Of a stretch of 8,052 bases of DNA, positions 4,618 to 8,052 are shown piece after piece (the first letter of the stretch is position 1; every line of letters begins with the position of its first letter). A program made the position numbers and the translations under genes. This DNA comes from an uncultured Clostridia bacterium. Lineage in GTDB: Bacteria > Bacillota > Clostridia > Oscillospirales > Ruminococcaceae. The DNA is taken from assembly GCA_947631585.1 (NCBI GenBank), contig CANRLY010000081.1, positions 1 through 8,052 on the forward strand, read 5' to 3'. Under the pieces are notes generated by a model. It was not told where the DNA came from. It saw nothing but the letters and a program-made list of their open reading frames with translations, and searched no databases.

Positions 4618-4634
4618 ATAGCTTTACAGCTTAT

Positions 4635-6536
4635 TCAGGACAGCTCGAACATTCCGGTGTAGAGCTGGTAGTATTTGCCTTTCTGGGCGATAAGGTCGTC
4701 ATGGTTGCCTCGCTCGATTATCTTGCCGTGTTCAAGTACCATTATAGCGTGGGAATTTCTTACGGTAGAAAGCCTGTGGGCAATGACGAACACCGTTCTG
4801 CCCTCCATAAGGGAATCCATGCCCTTTTCGATAAGAGCTTCCGTTCTGGTGTCTATGGAGGAGGTGGCTTCGTCCAGTATAAGCACCGGCGGGTCTGCAA
4901 CTGCCGCTCTGGCGATGGCGAGCAGCTGGCGCTGTCCCTGGGAGAGATTTGCGCCGTCTGCGGTGAGCATGGTGTTGTAGCCGTCGGGAAGATGCCTTAT
5001 AAAGCTGTGGGCGTTTGCAAGTTTTGCCGAAGCGATGACTTCATCGTCAGTGGCGTCCAGCCGACCGAAGCGAATGTTGTCCATGACCGTGCCGGTGAAC
5101 AGGTGGGTGTCCTGAAGCACCATGGACAGCGAACGCCGCAGGTCGGATTTCCGTATCTTGTTGATGTTTATGCCGTCGTAGCGTATCTTGCCGTCGGGAA
5201 CGTCATAAAAGCGGTTTATCAGGTTGGTGATGGTGGTCTTGCCTGCGCCGGTAGAACCTACAAAGGCGATCTTCTGTCCCGGTTTGGCATAAAGGGTAAT
5301 GCCGTTGAGGACTGTCTTGTTTTCCTCGTAGCCGAAGTACACGTCGTCAAATTCCACCTTGCCCTGCACCTTGACATAGCTTATCTCGCCGGTAGCCTGA
5401 TGAGGGTGCTTCCACGCCCAGACGCCGGTCCTTTTGTCCGTTTCGTGGAGCTGACCGTTTTCGTCCTCCACTGCGTTCACCAGGGTAACGTAGCCGTTGT
5501 CCTCCTCCGGGGGCTCGTCTATCAGGCTGAACACCCTTTCAGCTCCGGCAAGTGCGAACAGCACCGAGTTGAACTGCTGGGAGATCTGGGTTATCGGCAT
5601 GGCGAAACTTCTGGTGTAGCCCATGAAAGCGATGAGCGTTCCCAGGGTGAGCATACCGTTTGAAGCAAGTATTCCTCCCACGATGGCGGTTATGGCGTAG
5701 TGTATGTAGGAAAGGTTGTTCATCACAGGTCCAAGGAGGTTTGCGAAAGTGTTTGCGTTGGTGGAAGCCCTGCGAAGCTCCTCGTTCAGAACGTCAAAGT
5801 CCGCCTTTGCCTTTTCCTCGTGGCAGAACACTTTTACCACTCGCTGACCTTCTATCATTTCCTCGATGAAGCCGTTTGCTCTGCCGATGGCAGCCTGCTG
5901 GCGTTTGAAGAAAGCGCCGCTCTTGCCGCCGATGAACTTGGTGAGTTTCACTATGATAAACAGCACCGCCACCACAAGTATGGTGAGCTGCCAGCTGTAG
6001 ACCAGCATCATGATAAAGACTCCCGATACGGTTATCAGCGATGAAATGCAGTTAGAGACGCTGTTTGTGAGCATTTCACGGATAGCGTCAACGTCGTTGG
6101 TGTAGCGGCTCATCAGTTCGCCGTGGGTATGGGTATCGAAGAACTTGATGGGCAGCGATTCCATTTTTTCAAAAAGGTCTACTCTTATCTTATAGAGAGT
6201 CCTGGTGGAGACGTTCAGCATTATCCTTGAAAACAGGTAGGTGGAAAGCGCACCTGTCAGGTAGATGCCGCTCATTATCACCAGCGTGCCAATGAATTTG
6301 TTCATGCGCTCCTGGGTGTAGTTGGTAGCCAGCGGCAGCAGATAGTCGTCGGTTATCTTTCTGAGGAAAGCCGTACCGATTATCTGTGCCAGAGCTGAAA
6401 AGATTATGAAGATCAGCACCATCACCAGAAAGAACTTATATTCCGACATATAGCTGAATATCCTTTTCAGGGTCTGACCTACGTTCTTGGGTTTTTCAAG
6501 GGGCGGTCTGCCGCCTCTTCCTCCGGGTCCCGGCAT
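4635..6536 (-). CDS. Heterodimeric ABC exporter, canonical-site subunit (LmrD/BmrD/TM288-like)
   Basis: A 633-residue half-transporter: a Gly/Pro/Arg-rich N-terminal tail (1-14), a six-helix type-I exporter membrane domain (about 30-325; clear helices near 35-58, 82-104, 160-197 and 275-305), and a C-terminal ATPase. ATPase motifs are complete: Walker A GSTGAGKTT (427-435), Q-loop Q475, signature LSQGQ (531-535), Walker B VLILDE with catalytic E556, switch H587. The signature departs from LSGGQ, as expected for the half that closes a degenerate site. Residues about 341-390 form an extended linker between membrane and ATPase domains (acidic, then TGVWAWKHP). There is no C39 peptidase domain, so it is not a leader-cleaving bacteriocin exporter. 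Its start overlaps the upstream subunit's stop by one base (TAATG). The probable role is drug, lipid or peptide efflux; the substrate is unknown. Confidence 0.93.
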   Translation of the reverse strand: MPGPGGRGGRPPLEKPKNVGQTLKRIFSYMSEYKFFLVMVLIFIIFSALAQIIGTAFLRKITDDYLLPLATNYTQERMNKFIGTLVIMSGIYLTGALSTYLFSRIMLNVSTRTLYKIRVDLFEKMESLPIKFFDTHTHGELMSRYTNDVDAIREMLTNSVSNCISSLITVSGVFIMMLVYSWQLTILVVAVLFIIVKLTKFIGGKSGAFFKRQQAAIGRANGFIEEMIEGQRVVKVFCHEEKAKADFDVLNEELRRASTNANTFANLLGPVMNNLSYIHYAITAIVGGILASNGMLTLGTLIAFMGYTRSFAMPITQISQQFNSVLFALAGAERVFSLIDEPPEEDNGYVTLVNAVEDENGQLHETDKRTGVWAWKHPHQATGEISYVKVQGKVEFDDVYFGYEENKTVLNGITLYAKPGQKIAFVGSTGAGKTTITNLINRFYDVPDGKIRYDGININKIRKSDLRRSLSMVLQDTHLFTGTVMDNIRFGRLDATDDEVIASAKLANAHSFIRHLPDGYNTMLTADGANLSQGQRQLLAIARAAVADPPVLILDEATSSIDTRTEALIEKGMDSLMEGRTVFVIAHRLSTVRNSHAIMVLEHGKIIERGNHDDLIAQKGKYYQLYTGMFELS

Positions 6537-6553
6537 TACTGATCGTCTCCTTT
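6534..6553 (-). promoter_or_regulatory. Coupled start with internal Shine-Dalgarno
   Basis: AAAGGAG (6553-6547) lies inside the end of the upstream subunit gene, 10 bases before ATG 6536-6534. Stop TAA (6538-6536) and ATG share base 6536. This arrangement allows stop-start translational coupling and so equal production of the two halves. Confidence 0.8.
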
Positions 6554-8052
6554 CTGCTGTGAATCATATACTTCCTTATAGATGGCGTTGGAAGCAAGCA
6601 GCTGCTGATGAGTTCCTATGCCGTTTATAGTTCCGTCGTCCATAACGATTATCCTGTCGCAGTCCATAACGGAAGTTATCCTCTGGGCGATGATGATAGT
6701 AGTGGTATCGCCCAGCTGTTCTCTGAAAGCTTTTCTGATAAGGCTGTCGGTAGCGGTATCGACTGCGCTGGTGGAGTCGTCCAGAATAACGACTTTTGGC
6801 TTTTTGAGCAAAGCCCTGGCGATACAGAGCCTTTGTTTCTGTCCGCCGGAGACGTTCACTCCGCCCTGACCCAGGTCGGTCTCATAGCCGTCCGGGAAGC
6901 TTTCCACAAAATCGTGCGCCTGCGCCCACTGGCAAGCCTGTTTTATCTCCTCGTCGGAAGCCTCTGCGTCTCCCCACTTCAGGTTCTCCCTGATAGTTCC
7001 GGAGAAGAGGACGTTTTTTTGCAGCACCACAGAGACCTGGTTTCTCAGGTTCTCAAGCTTATAGTCCTTGACGTTTCTTCCGCCCACCAGGACTTCTCCC
7101 TCGGTGACGTCGTAAAGCCTTGGTATCATGGAGACCAGGGTAGTTTTAGCCGAACCGGTTCCGCCGATTATGCCGATAGTTTCTCCCGAAGCGATAGAGA
7201 GGTCGATATTTTTAAGAACAGGTTCTTCGGCGGTATTATTATAGCTGAAAGTGACGTTTTTAAATTCTATAGAACCGTCAGCCGGCAGAATGTCGGAGGC
7301 GTTCTCGTCGGAGATATCCGGCTGTTCGTCCAGGACTTCCACTATTCTCGTGATAGAAGCCCGGCTTATAACGAACATCATAAACAGCATAGACACCATC
7401 ATCAGCGACGAAAGTATCTGGGTAACGTAGGTTATGAAAGAGGACAGGTCGCCTATGCTCATAGTTCCGCCCACCACCATATTTCCGCCGAACCAGAGTA
7501 CCATTATAATAGTAGCGTACATGGTGAGCTGCATGATAGGTCCGTTGAGGATAACGAGTTTTTCTGCGCTTATCTGGGCTTTACGCACAAGGTCGGCGCT
7601 GTTTCTGAACTTATCCTTTTCGTAGTCCTCCCGCACGAAAGCCTTTACAGCCCTGATACCGATAAGGTTTTCCTGGACGTCGGCGTTCATGGAGTCGTAC
7701 TTGCTGAGCATTTTTTCAAAACGGGGGTGCGCCTTTGACATGATAAGTGCAAGAGCGGTCGCCAGAATAGGCACTGAAAACAGCAGCACCGCCGAAAGAT
7801 CGGGTTTCATTGCGATCGCCATAATGATAGCTCCCACCAGCATGACCGGCGCGCGGAAAGCCATTCTTATGCACATCATGAAAGCCATCTGGGTGTTGGT
7901 GACATCGGTGGTGAGCCTGGTGACCAGAGAAGCGGTCGAGAACTTATCCACGTTTGAGAAAGAGAAGTCCTGAACTTTTGCGAACATACGCTGTCTCAGG
8001 TTCTTGGCGAATCCCATGCTTGCCTTTGAGCCGAAGTACGCCCCCAGCGCAC
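6536..8052 (-). CDS. Heterodimeric ABC exporter, degenerate-site subunit (LmrC/BmrC/TM287-like), 5' end outside window
   Basis: The open frame continues past the Met at 8017 to the window edge (ALGAYFGSKAS precedes it), so that Met is internal. About 504 residues are visible and roughly 75, including the first membrane helix, are missing against a typical 575-580. Counting from the Met at 8017: membrane helices near 52-94 and 157-218; Walker A GGTGSAKTT (285-293) with Ala replacing the last Gly; signature VSGGQ (389-393); Walker B VVILDD with D414 in place of the catalytic Glu; Q445 in place of the switch His. These are the hallmarks of the non-hydrolysing site in asymmetric exporters such as TM287/288 and BmrCD. 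It pairs with the downstream gene, whose start it overlaps. The promoter lies outside the window. Confidence 0.93.
   Translation of the reverse strand, partial: ALGAYFGSKASMGFAKNLRQRMFAKVQDFSFSNVDKFSTASLVTRLTTDVTNTQMAFMMCIRMAFRAPVMLVGAIIMAIAMKPDLSAVLLFSVPILATALALIMSKAHPRFEKMLSKYDSMNADVQENLIGIRAVKAFVREDYEKDKFRNSADLVRKAQISAEKLVILNGPIMQLTMYATIIMVLWFGGNMVVGGTMSIGDLSSFITYVTQILSSLMMVSMLFMMFVISRASITRIVEVLDEQPDISDENASDILPADGSIEFKNVTFSYNNTAEEPVLKNIDLSIASGETIGIIGGTGSAKTTLVSMIPRLYDVTEGEVLVGGRNVKDYKLENLRNQVSVVLQKNVLFSGTIRENLKWGDAEASDEEIKQACQWAQAHDFVESFPDGYETDLGQGGVNVSGGQKQRLCIARALLKKPKVVILDDSTSAVDTATDSLIRKAFREQLGDTTTIIIAQRITSVMDCDRIIVMDDGTINGIGTHQQLLASNAIYKEVYDSQQKGDDQ

Noticed and set aside
4701..5663. 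Long plus-strand open frames opposite the ABC exporter genes (also 6608-7738)
   Set aside because: They are shadows of conserved minus-strand ABC genes and have no domain or ribosome binding site.
7982..8052. Start of the upstream exporter gene at the Met at 8017
   Set aside because: The frame stays open to the window edge with family-like sequence, and the first membrane helix is missing from the visible part, so the true start is outside.
4635..8052. Bacteriocin exporter with leader peptidase and a nearby precursor peptide
   Set aside because: Neither half shows an N-terminal C39 peptidase domain in the visible part, and no small double-glycine precursor gene is seen nearby.

Overview
The window looks like chromosomal DNA of a gut or rumen Clostridia member, most likely a Ruminococcus-type Oscillospiraceae. 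This is inferred from the gene families, the purine-rich ribosome binding sites, the consensus housekeeping promoters and the GC-rich intergenic repeats; there is no rRNA or marker gene to prove it. It holds four complete or near-complete protein genes plus an unusually repeat-dense spacer. Two of them (the two halves of an ABC exporter) overlap by one base.

Layout. (1) Positions 1-957 carry no convincing gene. They hold a cluster of modular inverted-repeat elements: five nearly full copies (164-212, 269-353, 390-465, 583-659, 732-800) and one copy cut by the window edge (1-39). Each full copy carries four G-tracts on one strand with a small hairpin in the central loop. Around them are heptanucleotide tracts, one 105-base direct duplication and two terminator-like hairpins. 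(2) Positions 958-1686 (minus) encode a 242-residue protein of unknown function with an N-terminal helix-turn-helix, a long Ala/Lys/Glu-rich linker and a C-terminal coiled coil. It has a TTG start and a good promoter. (3) A 347-base divergent spacer holds interleaved back-to-back promoters, a second promoter and a long leader hairpin. (4) Positions 2034-3341 (plus) encode a cytoplasmic GH13 alpha-amylase-family enzyme with all catalytic residues. (5) Positions 3468-4439 (minus) encode an S66-family serine carboxypeptidase, closer in its motifs to the microcin C immunity protein MccF than to murein LdcA. It has a perfect consensus promoter and visibly lower GC than its neighbours. (6) Positions 4635-8052 (minus) encode the two halves of a heterodimeric ABC exporter. 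The upstream half enters from outside the window and has a degenerate ATPase site; the downstream half has a canonical one.

The amylase gene and the exporter operon converge on the S66 gene. Each is followed, exactly 17 bases after its stop codon, by a related sequence module of about 45 bases leading into an otherwise unrelated terminator hairpin. The S66 gene therefore sits between two inverted copies of a 3'-UTR module. The likely functional themes are starch or maltodextrin use inside the cell, and export plus enzymatic inactivation of toxic peptides or drugs. The link between exporter and peptidase is inference from adjacency and strand only.

The best candidates for something undescribed are the hairpin-looped G-tract repeat family with compensatory stem changes, and the paired 3'-UTR module.
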